From Berkiella sp964496435 (lineage in GTDB: Bacteria; Pseudomonadota; Gammaproteobacteria; Berkiellales; Berkiellaceae), in the NCBI GenBank assembly GCA_964496435.1, contig CAZBZP010000003.1, forward strand, positions 124,001 through 188,000: a stretch of DNA of 64,000 nt, read 5' to 3'. Both the position numbers and the translations under genes were made by a program. The notes under the pieces were generated by a model. That model searched no databases. It had not been told where the DNA came from and was given only the letters and a program-made list of their open reading frames with translations. Of the stretch, positions 1-7,581 are shown one piece after another. The number at the start of each line of letters is the position of its first letter. Position 1 is the stretch's first letter.

Positions 1-863
1 GAGATCCCTTCAATTTTTTTATCTTTAACTAATTCAGCAATTTTCTCTACCAATTTGGCTTTATTAACTTGGTAGGGAAGTTCGGTAATGATGATAGCCT
101 GACGACCATCTTCTTCTTCAATATTTACTCTGGCGCGCACATAAACGCGACCACGACCTGTACGATAAGCATCATTAATGCCCGCACGCCCATTGATTAT
201 CGCCGCTGTGGGAAAATCGGGCCCTGGTATGAGATGTATCAGCTCTTCAATCGTGGTATTGGGATTATCAATTAAGGCCAAGCAACCTGCGATGACCTCA
301 TTGAGATTATGCGGAGGTATATTGGTTGCCATACCCACGGCAATACCTGAGGTACCATTTACTAATAAGTTGGGCACTCTGGTAGGTAATACGGTTGGCG
401 CAAATTCTGTTTCGTCGTAGTTAGGCGCAAAATCTACCGTGTCTTTATCAAGATCTTTTAGAAGTTCATGTGCAAACTTAGACATGCGCACTTCTGTATA
501 ACGCATCGCTGCGGCAGAATCACCATCTACCGAACCAAAGTTTCCTTGCCCATCAACCAAGAGATAGCGCAAAGAGAAGGGCTGTGCCATACGAACAATT
601 GTGTCGTATACAGCGGTATCACCATGAGGGTGGTATTTACCGATTACGTCACCGACCACACGTGCAGATTTTTTATAGGGTTTGTTATAATCATTCCCTA
701 ATTCAGACATGGCAAAAAGCACACGTCGATGCACGGGTTTGAGGCCGTCTCTGACATCGGGTAAAGCACGTCCCACGATAACGCTCATTGCGTAATCAAG
801 ATACGACTGTTTTAGTTCATCTTCGATATTAACCGGATGGATTTCTTTTGCGAGCTCAGTCAC
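1..863 (-). CDS. gyrA: DNA gyrase subunit A, 5' part (3' end outside window)
   Basis: Catalytic breakage-reunion subunit of gyrase, which introduces negative supercoils. The visible ~287 residues begin MTELAKEIHPVNIEDE and contain the GyrA core motif DYAMSVIVGRALPDVRDGLK. The active-site tyrosine lies in AAMRYTEVRM. The quinolone-determining stretch reads HPHGDTAVYD, so position 83 (E. coli numbering) is Thr and 87 is Asp; Thr83 is natural in several gammaproteobacteria and is not by itself evidence of resistance. The start is GTG at 863, chosen because the N-terminus then aligns with E. coli GyrA and an AAAGGAG-like ribosome site lies just upstream. The gene is divergent from ubiG, with about 120 bp between them. 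Confidence 0.97.
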   Translation of the reverse strand, partial: MTELAKEIHPVNIEDELKQSYLDYAMSVIVGRALPDVRDGLKPVHRRVLFAMSELGNDYNKPYKKSARVVGDVIGKYHPHGDTAVYDTIVRMAQPFSLRYLLVDGQGNFGSVDGDSAAAMRYTEVRMSKFAHELLKDLDKDTVDFAPNYDETEFAPTVLPTRVPNLLVNGTSGIAVGMATNIPPHNLNEVIAGCLALIDNPNTTIEELIHLIPGPDFPTAAIINGRAGINDAYRTGRGRVYVRARVNIEEEDGRQAIIITELPYQVNKAKLVEKIAELVKDKKIEGI

Positions 864-985
864 AGACCACGGCTCCTTTGTTAGCTATTAAACTATTAGT
901 TAAATGTAAGCTTTTGCTAGTACATTAAGGTCGCGATATTGTAGCATCTTTAGCCGTAGGCTCACACATGAGGGAATGAAAATAA

Positions 986-1699
986 GTGGTGACTTTCCAA
1001 AACATTGATCCTAACGAGGTCCAAAAATTTGATGAGATGGCTGTAGATTGGTGGAATAAGGCGGGTCCATGCAAACCTTTGCACGATCTAAACCCCCATC
1101 GCTTGGCCTTTATTCAAAGCCACTGTGCCTTGGCAAATGCGCATATTGTCGATATTGGCTGTGGCGGCGGCATTCTCACCGAAGCCCTAAGCCACTTCAG
1201 CCCCCATGTCATCGGGCTTGATCAATCAGAAAAGGCCCTTGGCGTTGCTAAAGACCATGCAAAGGAGCTGAAAACCCCTCCTACATATGAATTATCCACA
1301 GCCGAAGCGTTTGCTTTGCAACACCCTCAGCGCTTTGATGTTATTACTTGTATGGAAATGCTTGAGCATGTGCCATGCCCCCTTTCCATTATCAAGGCTT
1401 GTAGCACCCTCTTAAAACCGGGCGGCAGTCTCTTTTTTTCGACCATTAACCGTAATCCCAAAGCCTACCTGTTTGCAATTATTGGCGCCGAATATGTCAT
1501 GAAGATGCTTCCCCGTGGGACACATGACTATGAACGCTTTATTAGGCCCAGTGAATTAGCCTCCTGGTCTTGTGATGCAGGCCTACAACTTAAAGCGATG
1601 AAGGGCCTCAGCTATAATATATTGAGTAAACAATTTTCTCTGTCTCGTGATGTTTCTGTTAATTATTTAATGCACCTACAAAAGGCCCCTCTTGAATGA
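986..1699 (+). CDS. ubiG: Ubiquinone biosynthesis O-methyltransferase UbiG
   Basis: Probable SAM-dependent enzyme making both O-methylations in ubiquinone synthesis (3-demethylubiquinol and 2-polyprenyl-6-hydroxyphenol). The 237 residues match the family length. SAM motif I is VDIGCGGGILTEAL near residue 57, and the post-motif segments ITCMEMLEHVP and LKPGGSLFFSTINRN are typical of UbiG. The start is GTG at 986 (a second GTG follows at 989), preceded by a GAGGGA ribosome site. The stop overlaps the ATG of the downstream gph by four bases (ATGA), so the two genes are translationally coupled. The gyrA-ubiG-gph order is a familiar gammaproteobacterial arrangement. Confidence 0.95.
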   Translation: MVTFQNIDPNEVQKFDEMAVDWWNKAGPCKPLHDLNPHRLAFIQSHCALANAHIVDIGCGGGILTEALSHFSPHVIGLDQSEKALGVAKDHAKELKTPPTYELSTAEAFALQHPQRFDVITCMEMLEHVPCPLSIIKACSTLLKPGGSLFFSTINRNPKAYLFAIIGAEYVMKMLPRGTHDYERFIRPSELASWSCDAGLQLKAMKGLSYNILSKQFSLSRDVSVNYLMHLQKAPLE

Positions 1700-2355
1700 A
1701 AACAACTGCCGCAGTGCTATTCGATTTAGATGGCACCTTACTGGATACAGCACCTGAATTCACCCATTGTTTGAATTTGTTGTTAGAAGAAGAAGCCAAA
1801 GAACCTATCAGCGTGGCGGATTTGCGTGCCAGTGTTTCCTTTGGTGCTAAAGGCATGTTGTGCACTGGATTTAAGCTTAACGAACAAGATCCTTATTTAA
1901 TGACCTTATTGCCTCGTTTTTTAGCCTTGTATCAAAAACATATTGGCCAACTCACCCATTTTTTCCCTGGCATGGAAACTATCCTTGAATTGATAAGCCG
2001 CAAAGGGCTTGCATGGGGCATTGTCACTAATAAACCTTTAGGTTTCACCACCGCGCTTATCGAGCGTTTTAGCGCTTTACAAAAAACACAATGTATCGTT
2101 GCTGGTGATAGCTTGCCTCGCCAAAAACCAGATCCCATGCAGTTACTACATGCTGCTGATGTGCTTAAAGTCGAGCCCACATCTTGCTGGTATATTGGTG
2201 ATGCCAAGACAGATCTTGAGGCAAGTCGAAGAGCTAATATGCGCTGTGCTATTGCGAATTATGGCTATATTCCCGTAAATGAAGACGCCGCAAGCTGGCA
2301 AGCCGATGTTTATCTGACTTCCCCCTTAGATATTGAACAAATTCTCAAGGAATAA
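1696..2355 (+). CDS. gph: Phosphoglycolate phosphatase-like HAD hydrolase
   Basis: A HAD-superfamily phosphatase of 219 residues, the usual size for Gph, which dephosphorylates 2-phosphoglycolate. Motif I is LFDLDGTLLDT at the N-terminus (Asp nucleophile and Asp acid/base). Motif II is WGIVTNKP, and motifs III/IV are KPDP followed by YIGDAKTDLEA. It overlaps ubiG by four bases and so shares its operon. HAD family members overlap in specificity, so the exact substrate (phosphoglycolate or a related phosphate such as N-acetylmuramate-6-phosphate, as for MupP) is inferred from similarity and from the ubiG neighbourhood rather than shown by the sequence. Confidence 0.85.
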   Translation: MKTTAAVLFDLDGTLLDTAPEFTHCLNLLLEEEAKEPISVADLRASVSFGAKGMLCTGFKLNEQDPYLMTLLPRFLALYQKHIGQLTHFFPGMETILELISRKGLAWGIVTNKPLGFTTALIERFSALQKTQCIVAGDSLPRQKPDPMQLLHAADVLKVEPTSCWYIGDAKTDLEASRRANMRCAIANYGYIPVNEDAASWQADVYLTSPLDIEQILKE

Positions 2356-2612
2356 TTGCTAATTGAAAATTATTCCTTGCGTATTTACTTGTTTGTACTA
2401 TACTTGCATTCCACCCCTGAAAATATCGGCAAAAAATCCACTTTAATCGTTGATCTCTCACACGCGTTTCAGTTTCCTCCTCTCTCTAATCTTTTAATTT
2501 GCGTCCAAAATACATCTTATCGATTTGATAAAAACGATACTCGACTTTTTAACTCAATAAAAAGAATCGGGTACCTCCAGCAGCACGGAAAGCAATAGAG
2601 GTTTAAGTTATC

Positions 2613-2789
2613 ATGTCTAAGTCCAAAATAATGAAAATGAGTCGTGACGGGATCTCACCTAACATGATGTTGTTACATTTACGTTGGCAGCAAATGCGCT
2701 TAGAGCTGCTACAGCAAGTTGCTCACCCCCCTCAAAGTGAAAGCAATGCTTCACAGGCCGTCGTGAAAAACGTCAACGTTAGCGTCTAA
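2613..2789 (+). CDS. Small hypothetical protein (58 aa)
   Basis: A short open frame running from ATG to TAA: a basic, Met-rich N-terminus (MSKSKIMKMSRDG), a predicted helix (LLHLRWQQMRLELLQQV), then a polar tail ending NVNVSV. A GAGG sequence lies about 11 bases before the ATG, a rather long spacing. It sits alone in the 585-bp interval between gph and the squalene-synthase-like gene and is followed by a hairpin. I do not recognise the family. Support is limited to an intact frame, a possible ribosome site and a plausible amphipathic helix. Confidence 0.4.
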   Translation: MSKSKIMKMSRDGISPNMMLLHLRWQQMRLELLQQVAHPPQSESNASQAVVKNVNVSV

Positions 2790-2825
2790 TGAAATCTAGT
2801 TAACTAATACAAAACGAGGAAGATC

Positions 2826-2860
2826 AACGCTTCCTCTATGCGCTTTGTTTAGGAAGCGTT
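2826..2860. repeat. 10-bp perfect inverted repeat after the small ORF
   Basis: AACGCTTCCT (2826-2835) and AGGAAGCGTT (2851-2860) are exact reverse complements separated by 15 bases. It could be a hairpin terminator for the small ORF upstream, but no T-run follows, so it may equally be a processing or protein-binding site. Confidence 0.5.
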
Positions 2861-2940
2861 ACAATTGCTCCGACTTTGCTTCCTATATCGCTAAAGCCTG
2901 ACTTTGACTTTAAATAAACCAAATACGCTTTGATTAACTC

Positions 2941-3756
2941 ATGCACACTCATTCCATCGACATTCCAGCTATAACCCCGGGCTCAAGCCTTTATTATGCC
3001 CTGTTGTATACGCCAAAACCCCAGCAAGATGCTGTCGCTTTGCTATTAGCTTTTTTTAATGAAATTAAATCGATTCCCAACCAAGTCAGCGAAACAGAAA
3101 TAGCCAAAACAAAACTCATGTGGTGGACCAAGGAAATTGCCCAAACCTATAAGCATTATCCCCAGCATCCGCTGACTCAAGCTTTAAGTGCTACCATTGA
3201 ACGCTATGCCTTAGATGAGCTTGCCTTCTTAGATTACATAAAGGAGATCCATGGATCCTTGGATACTCCCCCCCTAGCAATTGCAGATAAACTTGCTAGT
3301 CCTGCCAAGGCATGTGGCTCAAAATTACTTTTACTTTCTGCCGTTACAGGCCATATCGTTGTACCAAAAGAGTTTATTTCTCATCTGGCGATGGCTTTGC
3401 AAGCCATTGATGATATTCGCTACATTGGCAAAGAAATTAAAAATTATCCTGAGCTGTATCCACAAGAAAATAATGATGCATTACTTGGGACACTTCGAAA
3501 TTTAGCTTCAACAGCAAAATCAAACTATGCGCATTCATTAAAAGTATTAAACGCGCAACAAAGAGAAAAACTATTAGCTTTAATCATTTACGCCAATATC
3601 CAACTCGCTTTATTAGTAGAAATTGAAAAGCTCGATTTTCAACTTCTAGACAAAAAAATTAGTTTAACACCGCTCAGGAAATTATGGATAGCTTGGCGTA
3701 CCAAACGTCAAGAGAAGAAAACAATTAAACAGTTATATAAAAAAGAAAATAGTTAG
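2941..3756 (+). CDS. Squalene/phytoene synthase-like protein
   Basis: 271 residues resembling the squalene/phytoene synthase superfamily, especially the NDUFAF6-like branch, which is common in proteobacteria and mitochondria. The N-terminus SLYYALLYTPKPQQDAV matches the family's SxYY...P start. The segment KLMWWTKEI and the late motif LQAIDDIRYIGKEI (second aspartate motif) are also seen. The first Asp-rich motif that would bind diphosphate-Mg is replaced by NEIKSIPNQ, so classical prenyl-condensing activity is doubtful. In eukaryotes the NDUFAF6 branch assists respiratory complex I assembly; a similar role here would be inference. It is followed after 8 bp by the YciK-type reductase, suggesting co-transcription. 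Confidence 0.7.
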   Translation: MHTHSIDIPAITPGSSLYYALLYTPKPQQDAVALLLAFFNEIKSIPNQVSETEIAKTKLMWWTKEIAQTYKHYPQHPLTQALSATIERYALDELAFLDYIKEIHGSLDTPPLAIADKLASPAKACGSKLLLLSAVTGHIVVPKEFISHLAMALQAIDDIRYIGKEIKNYPELYPQENNDALLGTLRNLASTAKSNYAHSLKVLNAQQREKLLALIIYANIQLALLVEIEKLDFQLLDKKISLTPLRKLWIAWRTKRQEKKTIKQLYKKENS

Positions 3757-3764
3757 AGGTTCTG

Positions 3765-4517
3765 ATGCAAACAATTAGCCTAAACAACACATGCCAAGGT
3801 GAAGACAATCTTGCAGGCAAGGTCATTTTAATTACAGGTGCAAGTTCTGGTATTGGACGCGCGCTCGCCAAAGCTTGCGCCATGCAAGGTGCCTCTACCA
3901 TTCTTTTAGGTAAATCGCTTAAAAAATTAGAATCCTTATATGATGAAATCATGGCGGCAAATTGTCCTGAGCCTGCAATTCATCCCTTGAATTTAGTGCA
4001 AACACAACCCAAAGATGCTTATGAATTGGCACAACATATTCAACAGCTCTTTGGCAAATTGGATGCTATTGTTCACAATGCTGCTATTACAGGTCCTATT
4101 ACCCCACTTGAACATCTTGCCCCTGAAAAATGGCAAGAAGTAATACAATTAAATTTGAATGTACCTTTTCTGCTCACACATGCCTTATTACCTTTATTAA
4201 GGTTGAGCAAAGATCCCTCCATTTTATTCACCAGCGCCAATGAAGCAAATCAAGCCAAAGCCTATTGGAGTGCTTACAGTGCCAGTAAATTTGGTGTAAC
4301 AGGACTTGCTCAAAGTTTGCATGAAGAACTAAGCGATAATACCGATGTGCGTATTAATTGCATTAATCCAGGCATAGTACGCACCGATTTGCGCGTTAAA
4401 TCCTTTCCGGGCATTGAACCCAGTACATTCCCTAGCCCTGAAGAAGTGGTGCCTTACTATATCTACTTATTGAGTGAGGCTGGAAAAGATTTTCGCGGAA
4501 AAATAATAAACTTGTAA
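3765..4517 (+). CDS. yciK: YciK-family short-chain dehydrogenase/reductase
   Basis: A 250-residue SDR similar in order of motifs to E. coli YciK. The cofactor loop is GASSGIGRA (residues ~26-34), the structural motif is HNAAITG, and the catalytic YSASK lies near residue 171, followed by NCINPGIVRT. At the usual catalytic Ser position, 13 residues before the Tyr, there is Ala; a Ser lies one residue earlier, so activity may be altered. The substrate is unknown. The start follows the GAGG ribosome site at the end of the preceding gene, so the two genes are probably one transcript. The 227 bp after it hold only a small hairpin (GAGCAC/GTGCTC near 4566). Confidence 0.85.
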   Translation: MQTISLNNTCQGEDNLAGKVILITGASSGIGRALAKACAMQGASTILLGKSLKKLESLYDEIMAANCPEPAIHPLNLVQTQPKDAYELAQHIQQLFGKLDAIVHNAAITGPITPLEHLAPEKWQEVIQLNLNVPFLLTHALLPLLRLSKDPSILFTSANEANQAKAYWSAYSASKFGVTGLAQSLHEELSDNTDVRINCINPGIVRTDLRVKSFPGIEPSTFPSPEEVVPYYIYLLSEAGKDFRGKIINL

Positions 4518-4744
4518 ACCACCAAAAGAGAAAACTGGTATTTTTAAGCGCTAACATTATTAGTTTGAGCACATGGAAGTGCTCCTAAGACAAAACATTC
4601 TCCAGCAGCATACCATCACCTGAACAAGCGATAACAAAAACATCGCATATGTGCTAAACGAAGTTATCTCCGTAATGAGCGTTTTTAGCCCCTGTATATT
4701 CATCCATGTTCTATACTTAATAAGTCAGTCATGGAGGACTAACA

Positions 4745-5620
4745 ATGTCAGCCCAGGATAGGGTTAAAGCCATCAGATCAATTGAAGCACATCAATCAGC
4801 CAAGCATCTTCAATTTAATTTAAGTCACATACTGCAATCTACGCTGGATGTTTATGATTTAGTGAAACGCTTTCATCAGGCCTTGGTTCAAAAGGTATTG
4901 CATCATAGTTTTCATTATCATCATATACAAACAAATCATGGTTTAGATATTGGCTCCAGAATGGAATTTCAAGCGAGTTATGAATTAAAGGTTCAAGGCA
5001 TGATGCTCGGTGAAATTTATCTGACACGCCAAACACCATTTTCCCCTGATGAGCTTCAATTTATTGAAGAAGCACTACATGAGTTAGTTTATCCCTTACG
5101 CAATGCAATTCAATATCATGAAGCCGTTAAAAATTCTTTTACCTGTGCTTTAACGCATGTGGGTAATCGAGCCGCTTATAATAAAGCTATTGCAAGAGAA
5201 ATTGATTTTGCCAAACGTCATGGCACACAGTTTTCATTGATTTTGATTGATATTGATAGGTTCAAATCTGTTAATGATAACTACGGTCACCAGGTTGGGG
5301 ACGATATTCTGGTTACGGTTGCAAAAATAATATTACAACTTAATAGAAACACCGATAATCTATTCAGATATGGTGGTGAGGAATTTGCCCTGATATTAAG
5401 TCATACACCACTGCAGGGCGCAAACACGGTTGCTATGCGTCTTCGTGAGCACATTGAACACTATTCTTTTGAATGCCAAGGTAAGCGCATACCCCTTACG
5501 ATTAGTTTAGGGCTTAGCGCTTTTGCACCTGAGGATACGCCGGAGAAAATATTTAAACGTGCAGATTTGGCACTTTATAGAGCCAAACAATCAGGCAGAA
5601 ACACCATCAGCCTTGGGTAA
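4745..5620 (+). CDS. Diguanylate cyclase (GGDEF) with N-terminal sensor region
   Basis: Makes cyclic di-GMP from two GTP. The C-terminal ~165 residues form a GGDEF domain: DIDRFKSVNDNYGHQVGDD, active-site RYGGEEF and ISLGLSAF. An RNTD tetrapeptide precedes the GGEEF at the standard spacing of the allosteric I-site (RxxD), so product inhibition is expected. The first ~130 residues contain no membrane segment and look like a GAF-type input domain, but this is not certain. The start follows a GGAGG ribosome site (ATGGAGGACTAACA). The 3' end overlaps the convergent rluB by 30 bp. Confidence 0.92.
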   Translation: MSAQDRVKAIRSIEAHQSAKHLQFNLSHILQSTLDVYDLVKRFHQALVQKVLHHSFHYHHIQTNHGLDIGSRMEFQASYELKVQGMMLGEIYLTRQTPFSPDELQFIEEALHELVYPLRNAIQYHEAVKNSFTCALTHVGNRAAYNKAIAREIDFAKRHGTQFSLILIDIDRFKSVNDNYGHQVGDDILVTVAKIILQLNRNTDNLFRYGGEEFALILSHTPLQGANTVAMRLREHIEHYSFECQGKRIPLTISLGLSAFAPEDTPEKIFKRADLALYRAKQSGRNTISLG

Positions 5621-6349
5621 CAGTGCCTGTAAAGATTGCACTTTTTCCTCTGACAATTCAATGTATTTTCCCCTTCTTAAATTGCGAGGAAGCGAAATAG
5701 AGCCATATTTGGTTCTGATTAATCGGCTCACGGTGTGACCTTGAGATGCAAAAAGTTCACGCACTTCTCGGTATTTACCTTGCGATAAACTGACTGTAAA
5801 CCATTGGTTGGCGCTCTCGGTTTCGTTGTGAGGGTTAATTTCTTTAAAGCGGCTCATGCCGCTTTCTAGCATAACGCCCTTTCGCATATTACTTAAGCTT
5901 TCTTTTGATACTTTGCCCAAAACACGTACAGCATATTCACGAACAACTTCAAAACGTGGATGCATTAAATTGTGAGCAAGCTCACCATTATTCGTAAATA
6001 AGAGTAAACCTGAAGTGTTTACATCCAAACGCCCCACCATCACCCATCTTTCCTGCGATAGCGCAGGCAAGTTATCAAAGACTGTTTTGCTAATCTCTGT
6101 GGTTACCCGAGAGCAAATTTCACCTTCAGGCTTGTGATATAGCAAAACGCGTGGCGTTGTAACAGTTGTCTGTGTCTCAAGCTCTACGGCTTTGCCATTT
6201 ACTCTAATCTTATCTCTAAAGGAAACTTGTTGACCAACGGTTGCTAATTTACCATTTACCTGTACTTTTCCGTCTCTTATCCAATCCTCGATAGCACGTC
6301 TCGAACCCAATCCCTTGCTCGCCAATAATTTATGCAAGCGCATCATCAT
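5591..6349 (-). CDS. rluB: 23S rRNA pseudouridine synthase, RluB type
   Basis: Converts a specific uridine of 23S rRNA (U2605 in E. coli) to pseudouridine. An N-terminal S4 RNA-binding domain (HKLLASKGLGSRRAIEDWI) is followed by the RsuA/RluB catalytic core, with the catalytic Asp in GRLDVNTSGLLLFTN and a C-terminal QGKYREVRELF. Several ATGs are clustered at 6358, 6349, 6346 and 6343. I prefer 6349 because AGAGTGAG lies just upstream and the S4 domain then begins immediately. The start lies inside the end of scpB (about 20 bp overlap). It is the last gene of the trpS-scpA-scpB-rluB operon, a common scpB-rluB linkage. Confidence 0.92.
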   Translation of the reverse strand: MMMRLHKLLASKGLGSRRAIEDWIRDGKVQVNGKLATVGQQVSFRDKIRVNGKAVELETQTTVTTPRVLLYHKPEGEICSRVTTEISKTVFDNLPALSQERWVMVGRLDVNTSGLLLFTNNGELAHNLMHPRFEVVREYAVRVLGKVSKESLSNMRKGVMLESGMSRFKEINPHNETESANQWFTVSLSQGKYREVRELFASQGHTVSRLIRTKYGSISLPRNLRRGKYIELSEEKVQSLQALLPKADGVSA

Positions 6350-7486
6350 CAATCTCACTCTTTTCTTCTAACAACTCATTTAAAATATCATCTAAGGTTG
6401 CAGTATCTTCTTCGTCTTCGACATCATCTTGCATGTCTTGCGCTGGAATTTCTGCATCATCCATTTCGTATTGCGCGCGTTCTTGCAAGATTTCGGCTTC
6501 AATTAACTCATCGTCTTCTAGCGCATCTTCCTCTTCTAGCGCATCTTCCTCTTCTAGCGCATCTTCCTCTTCTAGCGCATCTTCCTNNNNNNNNNNNNNN
6601 NNNNNNNNNNNNNNNNNNNNNNNNNNNNNNNNNNNNNNNNNNNNNNNNNNNNNNNNNNNNNNNNNNNNNNNNNNNNNNNNNNNNNNTCTTCTAGCGCATC
6701 TTCCTCTTCTAGCGCATCTTCCTCTTCTAGCGCATCTTCCTCTTCTAGCGCATCTTCATCTTCTAGCGCATCTTCATCTTCTAATGCATCTTCATCTTCT
6801 GCCAAAATTTCTTCTTCTTGAGCCAGTACTTTCTCTTGTGATATTGACTCATCTTGGGATTCTTCAGCGGCTAAAGCAGACTCTTCAATGTCCAGCTCTA
6901 ACTGTTGATTTGCAGGGCCTTCAATTTCCTCAAGCGATGCACCAAAGCTATCAAGATCTTTTAGTTCTGCTAATGGCGGCAAATCTTCTAAATTCTTTAA
7001 GCCAAAATGATCTAAAAAGGATTTGGTTGTTGCATACAATGCAGGCTTACCTGGGACTTCTTTATAGCCCACTACACGGATCCAGCCTTGCTCATCTAAG
7101 GTTTTAATGATATTGGTGCTAACCACAACACCACGAATATCTTCAATTTCGCCACGGGTAATAGGTTGACGATAAGCAATTAGGGCCAAGGTTTCTAACA
7201 AGGCTCTTGAATATCTTGCGGGTTTTTCTTCAATTGTTTTTGCAATATAAGGAACAACCACCTGCGCAACTTGAAAACGAAATCCTGAAGCAACTTCAAC
7301 TAATTCAATGCCTTTATCGACATAATACTTCTTCAACAAATTTAAGGCTTTTTTGATGTCTTGTGCTTTAGGTTTAACTTCATCAATAAATAATTTGGCT
7401 AAAGCTTCAGGGCTTAAGGGCTCATTAGCAGCAAAAAGCAAGCCTTCAACTATGACGACCAACTCTTCAATTGTTTTTTTACTCAT
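6330..7486 (-). CDS. scpB: Segregation and condensation protein B, with long acidic repeat tail; interrupted by assembly gap
   Basis: Kleisin-partner subunit of the SMC-ScpAB complex. The first ~180 residues are ScpB: paired winged helices with the landmarks EGLLFAANEPLSPE, YSRALLETLALIAYRQP and IRGVVVSTNIIKTL. After that comes an acidic tail of hexapeptide repeats (EDALEE/EEDALE), broken by the N-run at 6587-6686. On the far side of the gap the same repeat phase continues, then DDELIEAEILQERAQYE and a non-repetitive acidic end stopping at 6330. As deposited, the 100 Ns put the two halves out of frame, so the true product must be read across the gap. An ordinary ScpB is ~180-220 residues, so this tail is unusual. 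Its 3' end overlaps rluB. Confidence 0.9.
6514..6794 (-). repeat. 18-bp tandem repeat array in scpB (10 visible units)
   Basis: The plus-strand unit is TCTTCTAGCGCATCTTCC, with four units at 6514-6585 and six at 6687-6794, the last three ending A instead of C. Read on the minus strand it encodes Glu-Asp-Ala-Leu-Glu-Glu. The units are nearly identical at the DNA level, which suggests recent expansion by slippage or recombination. The array runs into the assembly gap, so the true copy number is unknown. Confidence 0.95.
6587..6686. other. Assembly gap: 100 Ns inside the scpB repeat
   Basis: Exactly 100 Ns, the conventional placeholder for a gap of unknown size. The repeat phase on the two sides is offset by 101 bases, which is neither a multiple of 18 nor of 3, so the true length differs. 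Confidence 0.98.
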
Positions 7487-7509
7487 ATTGTTTTCCTCTC
7501 TTTGCTTTC

Positions 7510-7580
7510 AAAACCCCGAAAAGAGGATCATTACCCCCTTTGTTATCAAAGGGGGTCGCGTATAGCGCGGGGGGTTTTTT
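7510..7580. repeat. Cloverleaf palindromic repeat, copy 1 (between scpA and scpB)
   Basis: The outer stem is AAAACCCC (7510-7517) with GGGGTTTT (7571-7578). Inside are a perfect 10-bp hairpin ACCCCCTTTG-TTAT-CAAAGGGGGT (7533-7556) and a small CGCG...CGCG hairpin (7557-7569). It fills nearly all of the 95 bp between scpA and scpB. Copies with the same design occur at 27663, 54048 and 61124. As RNA it could act as an attenuator or processing signal between the two condensin genes. Confidence 0.8.
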
Positions 7581-7581
7581 G

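Noticed and set aside
1..863. GyrA Thr83 as acquired quinolone resistance
   Set aside because: Thr at this position is natural in several gammaproteobacteria, and Asp87 is unchanged.
2356..2598. 80-residue frame directly after gph
   Set aside because: Starts with TTG at once after the gph stop, has no ribosome site and an unconvincing composition.
6514..6794. Could the 18-bp array be a CRISPR?
   Set aside because: Units are contiguous with no spacers and encode a protein repeat in frame with scpB.
6332..7107. Long plus-strand open frames across the scpB repeat (Ser/Leu/His-rich products)
   Set aside because: They are shadows of the low-complexity repeat read in the opposite direction; they cross the N gap and lack start signals.
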